Part shown: piece after piece, positions 38,101 to 51,359 of the stretch | How positions within the stretch are numbered: position 1 is the first letter of the stretch | How the letters are laid out: each line of letters begins with the position of its first letter | Assembly (NCBI RefSeq): GCF_003254395.2 | Contig: NC_037640.1 | Span: forward strand, 8,538,289 to 8,602,288 | From: Apis mellifera | Taxonomy: Eukaryota; Arthropoda; Insecta; Hymenoptera; Apidae | DNA length: 64,000 nt | Reading direction: 5' to 3' | Translations under genes and position numbers: made by a program | The notes under the pieces: generated by a model | The model's input: the letters and a program-made list of their open reading frames with translations, nothing else | Told to the model about the DNA's origin: nothing | Databases searched by the model: none

Positions 38101-40849
38101 CAACGTCTGTAAGAGGATCGTAAAAATTGTATATTTCGAGAGTAATATTCAAAGTTAAATTTTACTTGTTAATATCGCTAATTGTCCCAACACTATTCCA
38201 AAGCAATTTTCTCTAAAACAAAATTATGTAATGGCGATGTGAATTTAGAATTAATTTAAAATAATTCGAATAATCTCTCGAACTTTAATAATTGATAATA
38301 ATAATTATCTTAATATCATTGCAAAGCAATTGAAACAAATAATTTCTTTAGAATTTATAAATTAGAAGAGAAAACTATGGAATGAAATATAGATTTATAT
38401 ATATAAGAATTTGGAGTCGAAATTTCTCTCGAATATTTCTCTCGAATAATTGTGTTCATCAATTTATAATTCTTCCTAATTTTAAATTCACAACTCCTTG
38501 TTTAAGATCTTGTCATGTGTCGTTTCACAGGCATCGATTTTCCTCGATTTATTTCATAAAGATACCTTGTCTCTTTTGAGAAATGTAACGTCTGTCTGAT
38601 CGCAGCGAAATTTGAACAAGTTAAAATAGCTGGTCATTTTTCTTCTCGCGCTAGTCCTCTAATCGTAACGTCAAATTCATCGTTCCAATCCCAAAATATC
38701 GTTCCAATTCAAAAATATCGAAACGTGAATTTTTCTGAAAGGAAAAAGCCACACTTTTCCCATTCTACAAACGAAATGATTCACGATCTTTTTTTGAATA
38801 CTTGACGGAGGTTGAAAGACGGTATAAATCATGTTTGCGGCTATGAAAAAAGTTTCTTTCTCCTCGAGACGGACATGATTCTCTTCCTTGGAGAATATTT
38901 TGCGAAATTCGTCGATTTGTCTGTTGAGAAATATCTTTCCATTGCTCGTTCTCGATGCTTTATTGATCTTTTTTCGAAACTTCTTCACTTCCTCCATGGT
39001 TATTCATGAAATAATTAATAATTGGATAATTAAATTAAGTAATCGAGCTTTAATTCCACTATCTTAGAAATAAAAAATATATATTTCCATATAAAATATT
39101 TACTAGAGAAATAGATTTTTCAAAAGTTTCTTCGAATTTCTTTTAAAACTTTCTACATTTTTCATCCCAATGCAAATCACTTGACTCGCATTCGCATAAC
39201 TTTCCTTTTAAAATCGTAGAACTATCATCTCATAAAAATTAAATCGAAGTTCGAAGCTTTTCTGGATTTTCCACTTCGTTTTTCCAATCTCTCTTGGATG
39301 CTTGAAAAATTTTTCGTTTCAACGCGAATTATCAACGATCAACTAATATACCTGCTACATAAACTTTCTCCCTCCCCCTCGAGAAAAATTGCAAACAGCA
39401 ATCTCATCCCGTGATCTCGTGAAAGGAAAAATTAAGTCGAAACGCGAAGGTTTAAAAATGGGATTTCGTCACGCACGCGGCTTCCGCTTGTCATATTTGC
39501 TCCCTCCACACAGCATTTGTACCATGGAACTCGTTTATGATGATGTCGCTCGGGTGAAAAAACGCGTTTCATTTTTTATGGAAATTCCAACCCATTCCGC
39601 CTATTTAAAATTCCCGCGGTTACCACTTTCTTCCGGTCTGAAGAAAGGACGGGATGCGTCGCGAATAATCGTGCGAAATCTTTCGAGGGTTCGATGAAAA
39701 TTCAATCTGGAACTTGTGCTCTCTCTTTTCCTGATCATTTTGTCGCCAAGATGCTCGTTCCAAGATGACTTACAAATACGAATTTACGTTAGTAAATTGT
39801 GGTAAATTTTCAGTGAATATTTAAATTTTATTCAGATTTAGAAATTGAAAATTATTGATGAATTTTAATAAGTTCTATTTTGGAAACTAAAACTATCTTT
39901 TATTTCATATAAAGGATCTGCAATTAATAATTAACTGTCGAAATTGTATTAAATTGTAGTTAAATATATGTTAAAGATATCTGGATGAAGTTTCTTTTCT
40001 CGAATCGAGGAATTAAAAAGAAAGAAAAAAGTAAGAGTACGTGAAAATATAAATTTTTATTCCGTTCTCCACGTGTAAACAATATTGGTTGCTTGCGGAA
40101 TGAAAATACTGTACGGGGATGCAATATCGTGGAGGTATTTATAAAGGGCGGTTTATTGGTAAATTGATGAAATAAGTTTGAGGTTCGGGCCCGCCTTCGA
40201 TTTATGCATATCTGCGGATGGACACGAAATGGAGCGTGAAACATACGACGAGTATTCGTCAACTTTAGAGGACGCAAGGTTACCTGTTTACAGCTGTTGT
40301 AAAAATAAAGCGATTTTTATTGCAACGCGACGCCCGTTATTCTTTCAAGCCTGTTTTACCAAGCGTACGCTTGAAAAACGTGAAACGATCATGGGAATCC
40401 TCGAAAAGAATGGAGTAGTTTCATCGTATTTGAAGAGAGAAAAGAAAAGAGAATAAATTAACGACATCTAATTTATCAAAGAAATAACACACAGTTTCAA
40501 GAAAATATAAATTAAACAACAAAAATCTTTCCATTGAATAACTAAATATTACGTCCATATATATTCAACAAAATTAAATTAATATCGAGAAAAATAAGAC
40601 ATTTTAAAATTCTTAAAAATAATGCAATCTTAATAAAAGCAATTTGCTTGAAACACGATTAAAAAAAAAGAGAGAGAAACGACACATTTTTCACAATAAA
40701 TTATTCATCATCCAAATCCACTTTACTTATTTATTATAATAATAATTATTTATTATTCGAATCCATTAAAAAAAAAAATGGTATCGTCGAGCAATTCCAA
40801 ATTTTTCAAGAGCTAACTTTACTCAACCACTTTACTCAGAAGCGTGAGT

Positions 40850-41180
40850 ATCCGATCGTAGACGGCAGAGGGCATGCAAAGGAGAATGATTCACGGTGTT
40901 TATCGCGCAAAGGTTCCTTCCACCGCGTGGGCCCTTACGTAACGCGGCTATTCTTCGCGATCAATGGGCCTGTGCGCGTGCACGAAGAAGATGAACTCGT
41001 GAAACGGCTCGATAACGAGGTCGAAGTCTCGATCGAGGCTCGAGATAAGTCGCAAGGCCAGCCGGGGGATCGACATCGTGGAGAAGTGGACGATTACAGA
41101 GGAGGCGGCTTCTTCTCACGACTCGAAGGTCGATTCTCTCCTCGAGTATCTCGACCTCCTTCATTCTACGCGAGGACGAG
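40850..41180. promoter_or_regulatory. GC-rich island with skew switch
   Basis: GC-rich patch with open frames of 93 (+) and 88 (-) codons that overlap and lack recognisable domains. The left flank (40450-40830) is C-rich and G-poor; the right flank (41220-41440) is G-rich and C-poor. The pattern repeats at the next island, 41880-42430. Confidence 0.28.
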
Positions 41181-41879
41181 CGGGTGGATCTGTTCCATAA
41201 TCTTCTAAGAGAGATGACGATGAACACCTCTCGTTCCTCTCGTTGTCAAAGCGTGGATCAAAGCGATCTGAGGCCAGTGTCTGAGAATTATTCGAGGCGA
41301 TTTTTCTTGGAAAATTGATGCTTCCTCGCTTGTGGAAGCATCGTGTTTAATAAGAAATTTCTTGGAAGATGAATTGTACGATTTATGAAAGTTTGTGGAA
41401 TCTTGTGTATCGCAACGAAACGGGAGATGTTAGTTGACATTCGAAACTAAAGGGAAAAGAAACGAAACATCTTCTTCATATTAAGTAAAAATCCTCCGAT
41501 TTCTGTTAATAATCCTCTTTGTTGGAAAAGTATCTCTTTCAGTCTTTCAGCAAAATTTACACAAAAAATTTCTCTAACAACCAGTCAAACTCTAATAAAT
41601 TACATTTTTTCTTATATTCGTATATTCTTTATTCTCAGCGAAACTTCAACTTGCAAAATATTTAAAAAGATACCTAATTCAGAACATAATTCTCCAACAT
41701 CAACCAAAACTTTCATGACAAAAATCCAATATCTGATCCAGTATTGACAAAAAAATACTTAACTTCCTCAATTTCCCAAAACTCCAAACCCTAACACATC
41801 TTCATTACGTTACAATCCAACTCGAAAACGAAAAGATACTCAGCCTCCTACCAGTTCAAACTCTCTCAAACACTCTCGA

Positions 41880-42426
41880 AATCTTGCCGCTACGTGATCA
41901 CCGATCCATCATCCGTCACGAGACACCTGACGAGGATAACAGAGGCGAATAAGACAGGCGATGATCTCGAACGTGTCGGTTTGGTGGCGCGGATCGATCT
42001 CGATCGCGTACGATCCGGGATTGGCCCGGAGAGCTGTTCCCCTCTCTCTCTGTCCTCTCCGTTGTTCCCGGTTGTTCCGGGGTTGGCGAGGGCCAAAACC
42101 TGTTGCCACCGCTCGCTGGAGGGTAGGCGCATGCACCGGCGCGCGGACGAGCAGCACGCGCGCGCCGATCGCCATGGAAACGGTGAAAGGCTCCTGACAG
42201 GCTCCCTTGCGAGCGTGTGCGTGCCTCCTCCTCGTGTACCGCGGCCACCAACACAACCAACCGCGCCCCCAAGGACCCCCTGCGGCCTCAGGTGGCGGCA
42301 CTAGGGGGTAGAAAACCCCTCGACAAGCGTCACAGTGCCGACAGTTCCCCCGAACTGTCCGAGTCGATCCTCGCGCGCTCCGCTCGCGCCACCCGCGCCT
42401 CCTCTCTTCTCCATTGTCGCCGATAA
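41880..42426. promoter_or_regulatory. Strong CpG island; candidate promoter, insulator or first exon
   Basis: The most GC- and CpG-rich block of the window. It contains GGTGGCGC (41983-41990) and, at 42290-42311, AGGTGGCGG running directly into CACTAGGGGGTAG. The second part closely resembles the core CTCF motif, differing mainly at GTAG versus GCAG. On its right edge a good splice donor, AA followed by GTGAGT (GT 42427-42428), would suit a non-coding first exon on the + strand. Open frames of 78-136 codons exist in several phases on both strands and look like stop depletion. GC skew flips from strongly C-rich on the left to strongly G-rich on the right. Confidence 0.4.
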
Positions 42427-44476
42427 GTGAGTCGATACGATGGTGTTGTAAATCGCAGTGTTGTTAATCTGCATATTTCTTTTCTTCTTTTTCCCCTCTC
42501 TGACTCTCTCTCTTTCTTTTCTTTCCTCCTCTCCTCTCCTCGACTTTGAGCTTTCGTTCTTCTCGGGAAGAAGGTTTGGCGGGGGTTTGACGATGATCGA
42601 AGAGGTACCGGAGTGAGAAAGACGTGGAATTGTATCGAAGTAAATATTGTGACGTATGATTATATATCTCTATTTCCATAATCGTGTAATACAATCCTTT
42701 GGAACATGTTTTTTCGAGATTTAAAAATTCTTCCTACGTTTTGTATTATAATTCTCCAGTGGATAATTCTTCGATTTTAAGGAAGAGTTTGGTTTGTTGA
42801 AAAAAGAGTGTCGAGATAGTATTGTTGGAATATTTTTGTTGTTGGGATAAGCTCGAAGAAAAGATATCTGTTTCTGAGCCAGATTGATCATTTTGAATTC
42901 GTGAATCGTATTAAATAATTTAACGTAATCACGCGGATGTGGTTTTCGTTCAATTCATCGGTAAGTAAAGTGTCAAACTATGGTATTTGAATTCGTGCCG
43001 CGCGGCTCTGTTCCGTGTTCCGCGAGCATCTCGTTTCCCGAAAACGAAGGAAAAGATCTTCGATAAACGTCAAATTTGGTGAATTTCAGAGCAAGAAATT
43101 TTTATTATATCATAGTGACGCGATTTTAATCGAGGTGACAAAAATTCGAGAGCTGAAAAGTTCCACTTTTCCTCGATTCTTTTTTGTTTGCATTTCAAAA
43201 AGGAAAAAATATCGAAAACTTAAAGTATCGTGAGAAAATTCTATAATTCTACGATATTTACAAAATTTGAATATACGAAAAATCTACGGAATAAAGATAC
43301 GCAAAGTATCGAAAGTAAGTTAAATTTGCAATCTCACTACTTTCATTATCTATCTATTTACTCGAAATGTCAAAAAACTCTGTTCAAAGAAGTGTGAAAA
43401 GAAGGAACATTACACGTTTTTGAAATTTTCTCGATCGAACAACCATGAATGGAAGATTCTCGCGAATTTTTTCCCCTCCCCCCTCCTCGCTTATTTCCTT
43501 TTAACGCATAACTAACCGCGAATCAGATTTCGAATCTCCAAGTTTCTCGAGCTTCACCAATTTATTTTGCCGATGTTGCGCTTTCGATGTTGCCTCCTCG
43601 CTTTGACTCGTCGTTTCGCTGATATACGACGAGTTTACAGTTGCATGGGGGTTGCTTCTCCTCGATCACTGTGTCACTTGATCGTTCGTACGTGTGTGTG
43701 TTGCAAAATTGTGTGTAATTCGTGTTTACGCGTGTATCCCCTACGTTTGCACATTGTTTTGGTTGTTCGCACATTTTGTTTTTTTCCTTTTCGGGGAGGG
43801 AAATTTTTCGAACAATTCTTGAAGCGTGTAATACTTTCGGGTTTATTTGCTACACCGAGCGAAATTTCATCGCTTTTGAACGCGTTTTGTTTTTATCGGG
43901 GGTCGATAAAAAGAAACGTCGAGAATTTTTTAATTATTTGAAAATTATTAAAAAATTTCGAGATGGAAAAAAAAGCTCCAAAGAATGTATTAAGTTATTA
44001 TCCAGTTGCAAGAATTTTGCTTTTTCAATATTATTAATAATTTTCAGAATTTTCATCCGAGTTGATTTGATTCTTAAAAAAAATTAGATTATTTCGTCTT
44101 TTAATAATTGGTAAAAAAAACGTAAAGAAACGTGGAAAAGAGTTGATTAATTAATCTCCACAGTTGTGGAATCACCATCCCAATATTCAAGAATCCAATA
44201 TTGAGATATCATTTCCTGAAACATCCGCGAGATCCCTTTCTTTGAATGCCGAAAAAAAAAAGGGGGGAGAAAATAAATTCATTTCATCGTAACGAATCGT
44301 ATCTCTTTCCGCTCATTAAGAAACATCATCCATATTCATTAGCACGTAAACGTAAAATCGTACAAAGAATTAAATAAAATGAAAAGCAAAACTTTCAAAC
44401 GAGAAAAGAGAATGAAGATCCGTAATAATAATAAATACGATAATTCTTCTTTCCCCTCTCACCATTCCGAGCAGAG

Positions 44477-44502
44477 ATATTCTCTCCCGAGGGAGAGAAT
44501 AT
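44477..44502. other. 12 bp inverted repeat followed by poly(A)
   Basis: ATATTCTCTCCC (44477-44488) and its exact reverse complement GGGAGAGAATAT (44491-44502) are separated by two bases. A poly(A) run of about 23 bases follows from 44507. It could be a binding palindrome or a remnant of a short retroposed sequence. No target-site duplication was identified. Confidence 0.7.
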
Positions 44503-46426
44503 TTCCAAAAAAAAAAAAAAAAAAAAAAACAAGAGAAACTCACGAGTCCTTTCCCCTTATTTTCCACAAAGAATGATCGTGATATACAGATTCGAATCAA
44601 TGAAATTTAGATCCCATAGGGTACGGTTTCTCATAAAACGCTTATCCCTTTCCCTCTTCTCTTCTTTATCGGCGAAAAACACCCCTTGTTTTCATCCTAA
44701 CGATCGAACGATATTTTCCTCCAAGATAGATTCTCAACAATGCTCATGAATAATTCCAGTGATAGATATAAATCCGGTCAGATGATTCCTTCTCGACGAT
44801 TAAGGTCGTGTTTCAGATGTTGAAACGTTTCCAAAGATGAATTAAGAGAGTTGGAATTAGTTAGGATGGGTGAAGTACACTTATGTCTCATAGATCTTTC
44901 ATTGTCGAGATGAAAAGGGAAGGGGATAGAAAGAGTTGTATCAAGAAGAGAAACGTTTGGACTCTCTCCAAGCGTTAAGTTGATTTTTTTTTATATTTTA
45001 ATTCCTCGAGGCACATATGTGACAGAAGAAGATATTTTTGAAAATAAGATTTTTACCAACAACAGTTTTAAAACGGGATGAAAACAGACAACTCATAAAG
45101 AATGCAAAATATGTTTTTTCTTGTCGTTATTTTTTTAAAATATCCATTTGTTTAAAAGATGCATTGAGAAGTAGTTCAAAGTATCCGATCTTTCGGGAAT
45201 ATTCTTGATTATGATGAATAAAATTGAGATAACAAATAATAAGATAATTTCCAAAGAAATTTTTTAAACGATAAATTATAAAGAGAGATAATTTTAAACG
45301 AAGAGAGAGAAAAGATTCTCTAATAATTGTTATATCCTCGAATTAATTTTTAATCGATAGTGAATAAATTTATAAGAATTTTAAAATATATATATAAAAG
45401 TCATTCGAATTTAACTTTATTTTACTAAATCTTTTGTGTATATAACATAATGCAACTTTTAATCATTTTATCTTTGTTTGCACTTTTTATTCTTATTTTA
45501 TTCCAAGTTTATTCTTTCAAAGACAACGTATGCAGAATTAAAACTAGTTTCGATAAAAACAGAGTAGAAAATATTTCTGTTTTGCAAAAACAGTTGTTTT
45601 AAAAGTCACTTTTTTTAAGAAAAGCAAGAAACATTATATCAAACACGAAACAAGAGTGTGTCTTTCAATTCTTTTTTTCTTTTTCCCAGTTTTAATAAAT
45701 ATTCGTTAGTAGAGTGACTAGGAAACGTATTAACACGAGTATTTGACAAGTAACATAGAAGTGTTTCCATTCTGTTCATTTTTTGCAAAATGTTTCTCTT
45801 CCCAAGCAATTTTACGTGTTTTATTCGGAGGTGGTTTAATCGGAAGGAATGATACGAGAAAGGGAAAAAAAAAAAAAAGAAAAATAGTTCAGTGGAAAAG
45901 TACAGATATATGTTTTTCGAAAAAGTACTATACGTAAAGATATATTAAAAAGTTTTCCAAGTTTTGTTTTTTCCTGGGGAAAGTTTTTAAATTTTTGTGA
46001 AATTATTAAATATTTGCCATTTGTACTATCTTTCCTCGGAATTTTCTCAATTATTATTCGATACCAAGTTTTTTCTGTATCGTAAAATTTTGTTCTGTCT
46101 TTTCAAATCTTGTTCTATATTTTTTTTAATCACGACTTGAAATCATTACAACTAATCTTCACAAATTATAGAAAATTTCAATCAATATTCTTAGCCTCAA
46201 AGCAATCTATTCCCCATTTTTTAATTGTTAATATCACCATCATTTAAAATTTACATCTTTCAACAAAGAGAATAAAAATAAATGAATTATAAAAAATTTC
46301 GATCGATACATCGATACATCGATACTCTTGATTTCAATGTAGTTCGTTCTCCACTTATTAATTGTAAACAACGTTTTTACAAACAGAATGGATAAACAAA
46401 TCCTCAAAGATTTTAATTAATTGACA

Positions 46427-46817
46427 TTAAAAGTTCGTCATGCTATATTTTTTTAAATATAACGTCACGTTACATTTCAACGACTCTTCAAGCATCTTTG
46501 CATACAAAATAATTAAACAAAGTTTCCTCTTCAAATCTTTCAACTCGCCGATTAAAGTCCTTGAAAATTTTCTTCTTCCAAGTATTCTCCTCGATGTCTT
46601 TATCCACGACGCTCCATCAATGTTGCAGCCTTGTTCTGTCACACAGTCAAATCGTGTCCACGATGAAATCGAAGTAGCCCTTTCTACCGTGAAAGGATTA
46701 AAGGGGAATCCTGTGCAAGTTTTGATTGCAATTTTCGAGACCAAATCTATTCCAGTTCACAGACAAAATCGGTTATATCGATTATCCGATATAAAGCATC
46801 CCGATGTAATTAATTAA
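46427..46817. other. Open frames on both strands in AT-rich DNA, unassigned
   Basis: A 125-codon frame on the + strand (46440-46817) overlaps a 105-codon frame on the - strand (46427-46744). Unlike other long open frames in the window, the sequence is not GC-rich, so stop depletion is less easily explained. The minus-strand peptide has mixed composition with three Cys and a basic stretch near SRRILGRRK. I recognise no family. It may be a decayed gene or transposon fragment, or chance. Confidence 0.2.
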
Positions 46818-47759
46818 AGGACGACTCTGTTAATAAAGTTGGAGAAAGATATGATTTTATTAGATTAGAGTGTGGAAAGGGAATGAAGATGAATTTATCC
46901 TCTTTCGATTAACAATTAGTTTCCTTTCCTTTAATATTCGTTTCGTCAATTAATATAAGAGTAATATTTTATAAAAAATATTAATAATTTAGTAAAGTAT
47001 TAGTATTAATAAAAAAAAAATGTGCTATCAATGAAAATAAAAAATTTGAAATTAAAATTTATAATGAAAACTTTTTTTATCTATATTTGGAGCAATTGGA
47101 TTAATGTTACGATAGTTTGCGTAAGCTTTAACGCGCGTTTGCTCTATTTGTTTCTATCTAATTCGAGACCGAACAGGTTACCGGTGGATTATTATAGCAA
47201 AACACGATTACTGATCGGGAACCAATTTTGTGGCACAGACCGGTGAATTAATTAACCTTTCTACGTCCGAATAATTACGTTTCGAAGACTGTAATTTGTT
47301 GCATAATATCCTTTTAATAAATCAAAATCGGATCGAATAATTTATTTCCAGGCGAAATAAATTATCCGTTCTGGAAACAATTATTAAAAATGACATTCAC
47401 AAATTTATCGACTATTAATTTCCTATGATTGTTTATTGTACGGTGGTATAATTATATATTACGATTAATTAATCTGTAATGATGTAATTGAATGATTTAT
47501 CGTCGATCGAAAAAGCTTTAATCGGAATTAATATCTATAAATAGATTTAATAAAGGAAGGAAAGAATTTATTTTTGGAGAAACAATCATAAAATTTTCCA
47601 CGTCTTCTTATACAATCTTTGAAGAGATTTCTTAATCGAATCGAAATCTTCACAAACCGTTCGTATCCCACGAAGGATAATCGTTCAAAATTTCTGATTA
47701 AATTCAAATCGTTCGAAAATCTTCGGCTAATTAATATCTAAATTACCATCCGTCGATAA

Positions 47760-48110
47760 CTTTCGCGAGAATCGACAATCGGACGGATCCCCTCCACGCG
47801 ACAACTCGTGACTTAAACAACAATCGAGTTTTCACGGTGGGACGATTTCGCCGAATGAATTCGCCCCCTTAATTAATTAACTCGAAAACGATTGACGAAA
47901 CGCGGCGGCACGGAACGAACGAGGGCCGACGGTCAGATTCAACTTTCGACCAATTACCATTTCATTACAGACTTAATTAGTCGAAGTTGAATGGAGCAGC
48001 AGCGTGACCGGATAGAAGCGTCGTGAGCTTTCGAATGAGAGAGCCAGATCGGGATTACCGGTTCCAATTGTAACTGAGATCGCGTTCTACAGGATATACA
48101 CACCTTCTTC
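47760..48110. other. GC-rich patch with homeodomain-like words
   Basis: CpG-bearing patch that includes TTAATTAATTAA near 47870 and ACTTAATTAG near 47971, embedded between GC-rich words. Clustered TAAT cores suggest an enhancer by inference. No coding evidence. Confidence 0.2.
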
Positions 48111-49727
48111 CGCCGGTAGAAAATCAGATTTCATCGTTTCCTCGGATTTCTTTGAGGAATGCAGATTTCTTTGAGAAAATATCGCGTGTTTTTCCCTCTG
48201 TTTCCTTTCGTTGGATAATTGGTCGTGAAAGATCGTCGTTTGACGGATGAGATTGTTTGCTCTCAAGAAAAATTTAATAAAAATTAAATAAATTAAATAA
48301 AATTAAGTAAAATTATTACGTTCAACGAAATGTCTTTAGAATTTCATGTCCAAGGAGTAAAATAAAGAAAGTAATTGTTTTAAAAAAATTGTCAAATATT
48401 ATTGATAAATTTCTTCAATACCAACTTTATTATTCGAATATTCTCTTGAAAATCAATTAATAAAATTGTTATACTTAAAATCGATACAACTTTGCAATAT
48501 AAATTCTAAATATCTAAATTTAAGTGTAAATTTTCTGGATTCCATAATCGAGTTAACAAAATTTTCTTACACGCTGCATACGTCAAAAGAAATTATTTAA
48601 AATATCCCTCACTTCAAAAAAATATTCACCAAATGTCAAAGAAAAATCCATCTTGCCAAACTTAGATATTAAAGAGCAATTCCATAATCCGTTTAAAATT
48701 TACGTTTCAAAGAAACGTAAGATCATATTCTCAATCGTTTAAAACAAATCGATTCAAACTTCGAATTCATTCTTTCGAGTAACTAGGGAAAATCTAGAGA
48801 AAAATCGAAACGTCACGAATGAAATCCAAGGATTGTATGGGGAAGATCAAATCTCTGATTGGAACCAATGATTAAATATCCTTGGTTAAGCCGCTTAAAG
48901 CGGCGAATCGTGTCGCCGGTACACGAGAACGATTATCGACTCGAGTCGATACGCGGATCGGTTTATATTCGCGAAAAAAGCACAAGTTGAATTATAAAGC
49001 TCGCGTGCGGTATCGATGATCGCGTGTGTTACGCGCGTTCAGACGATCTCGGTAACGCTTGTAACGAGCTCGATTCCCCCGGTAATTAGTTGAAATAATT
49101 ATCGTCGTGGGTTTGGCGTAGTAGACGCCGTTTTTTAAACTTCCCTCCTCTACCGCTTGGTCTACTTGGCTATTGGAAATTCGAGACGATTCGTTCGAAT
49201 TTCGTTCGGAAGATAATTTGAGAGAATCTTTTTTTTTTTGAAAATAATAATCGAGAAGTGGTTCGCTGAAAGATAAATTAAGATTTGAGAGAGAAAATAG
49301 ACGAGTGTACGATCATTGAGAAATTGAACTAAAATTGAATTGGTTAATTTTGATCGGATTTATTAATGAGAGGAACGCACGAAAAAGATATAACGATAAT
49401 TTAAAATCGATTTCACTGGAAAGTGAATGCATTTGTTAATCGAGTCGTTTAATTTTATTATTTCGTATATTAGGATGGAAACCCAACATACTTGATACTC
49501 TAATTATTCGAAAATTAATTATTTGGAAACCATTTAAACTTTGTATTAATTATTTGGAACAAATTTCTCCAAATTACCAAACTATTTACATTTAAACAAT
49601 TATGATACTTTAATCCAATGATATAACTGTTGATCCATGTTTTAACCAACAACTTCTTGCGTTGAATTTTTTTCTAAATCCCCTCTTTAAAAATCGGCCT
49701 TGAAAAGCTATACAATTACTTGAACAT

Positions 49728-49768
49728 CTATTTTGAACGTCAGGTTTAAGACGTCAGGTTCAAAATAG
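49728..49768. other. 11 bp inverted repeat with nested direct repeat
   Basis: CTATTTTGAAC (49728-49738) pairs with GTTCAAAATAG (49758-49768). The 19-base loop contains part of a direct repeat, ACGTCAGGTT. Confidence 0.6.
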
Positions 49769-50069
49769 CTATCTTATTCATCCGACGCAGTCCAATTAAG
49801 CAGTATCTAACGGAGTTTAATTTATGCAAAGTTGATCGCGTCGTTTACGTGGCAAGACAGTTCTCCTAGGCCGACACGTCAAGGCGTCGCCTTTAATCGG
49901 CCTTTAATTAACTATCCCGATAGCATACGCTTGCACCACCGCGCCAACCATCTCCATCGCCTCGCTATATGCGCGTATCCGGGCTACGAAATCGGAGCGG
50001 AAAGCGGAAAAGGAGTCGCCTTGGAACCCTTATCGCAAGGACTTCCCATTACCTTTTTGCTCGCGATTT

Positions 50070-50250
50070 AAGGTATCGTTCACAACGCGCGGTTCAATCG
50101 AGAGAATATTTTCTTTTTGAAAATCGAAGGTAAATCGTTCACGCGCGATTGAGCCGAGAATCGAGAGGATTTTTTTTTTGGAAATTTCGCGATTCAAGGT
50201 AAATCGTTCACAACGCGTAGAGGAGATTTTTTTGGAAATTGAAAAATTTT
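50070..50250. repeat. Three degenerate ~57-69 bp tandem units
   Basis: The words AAGGTATCGTTCACAACGCG, AAGGTAAATCGTTCACGCGC and AAGGTAAATCGTTCACAACG start at about 50070, 50127 and 50196. Each is followed by a GA(G)-rich word, a T-run and GAAAT. Confidence 0.65.
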
Positions 50251-51359
50251 GCGAATGATTTGGAAGCAAAATTTTATTTTGCTGAATTTTTAGTTTTGTC
50301 GATGAGCTTTTTATTAAGTATTTGATTTGGTAAATGAAGTATCTTGGAATTTTTTTAGATTTTTTGAGAAAAAAAAAGAAATAATTTAGAATGATTTGGA
50401 TTGATGAAAAAAGAAAAGTTAACACTCGATGAATCCAATTTTCTTCATAAGAATCACACGTTTATGCGTATAGATAGTGATAGTTGTTATTTTGTTCATT
50501 GGCTTTCGACAGTTTGTTCAAACGATAATTGGATATGAATATCTGGATGGGATATGTGTTGATGAGAAAATATATATCACTTGTGTGGAAGGAATATGAA
50601 ATGAAATTTCAATAAGGAAAGTGTTCAAGTCGCTTTGTCGAAGAGCGATAAATCGTTGACGTAAGACGTGAGTCGGTTGTGAAATAATTTATGTGGATCG
50701 ATTGAATACTAAGTCGGAAATCTGAACGAGAAGAAAAGAAGAATCGAAAGAAAACCGAGTGTAAAAAGGCTGAAATTTTTATCTTCATTTTTATCCTCCA
50801 ATCATTTTAGTTTCCAAATATCGCCAGATGGACGGGTAGAAAAAGAACGATGTTCCAAAGTTCAAAAAGAAGAAATCTTTCAAGCTCAAAAAAAATTGAA
50901 ACTCAATCCGACATTCAGTCCAGCTTGTTTCGATTCAATTACGTTGCAAAATTCGATTCAAAAAAGATTCGATTATATTGGAACTATAGTTAAATTGATT
51001 CAACATATTTTTACTTTTTATTATACAAATATATCCTTTCGATAAAATATTAATGTTGATGATATTTAATTATTTATACTACTACTCAATTCCATCAACA
51101 TACTTTATTAATAATTTAACAATTTAAATTTCTTTAACAATTAAAATTTCTTCTTCTTTTTTACTTATGTAGAATTCTAATTAAAACTATCACATCATGT
51201 AATAAAAAAATTGATATCAAAAATATTCTGATCATCTCTATCGCGCCACTTCGATTCTAAAAATCGTCAAGTTCGATTAAAAAATCATTTTTACGAGCAA
51301 CTTAATAATTAAATCATACATTAATTTAAAGTGTTCCAAGTAATCTTCGACATTGGTTC

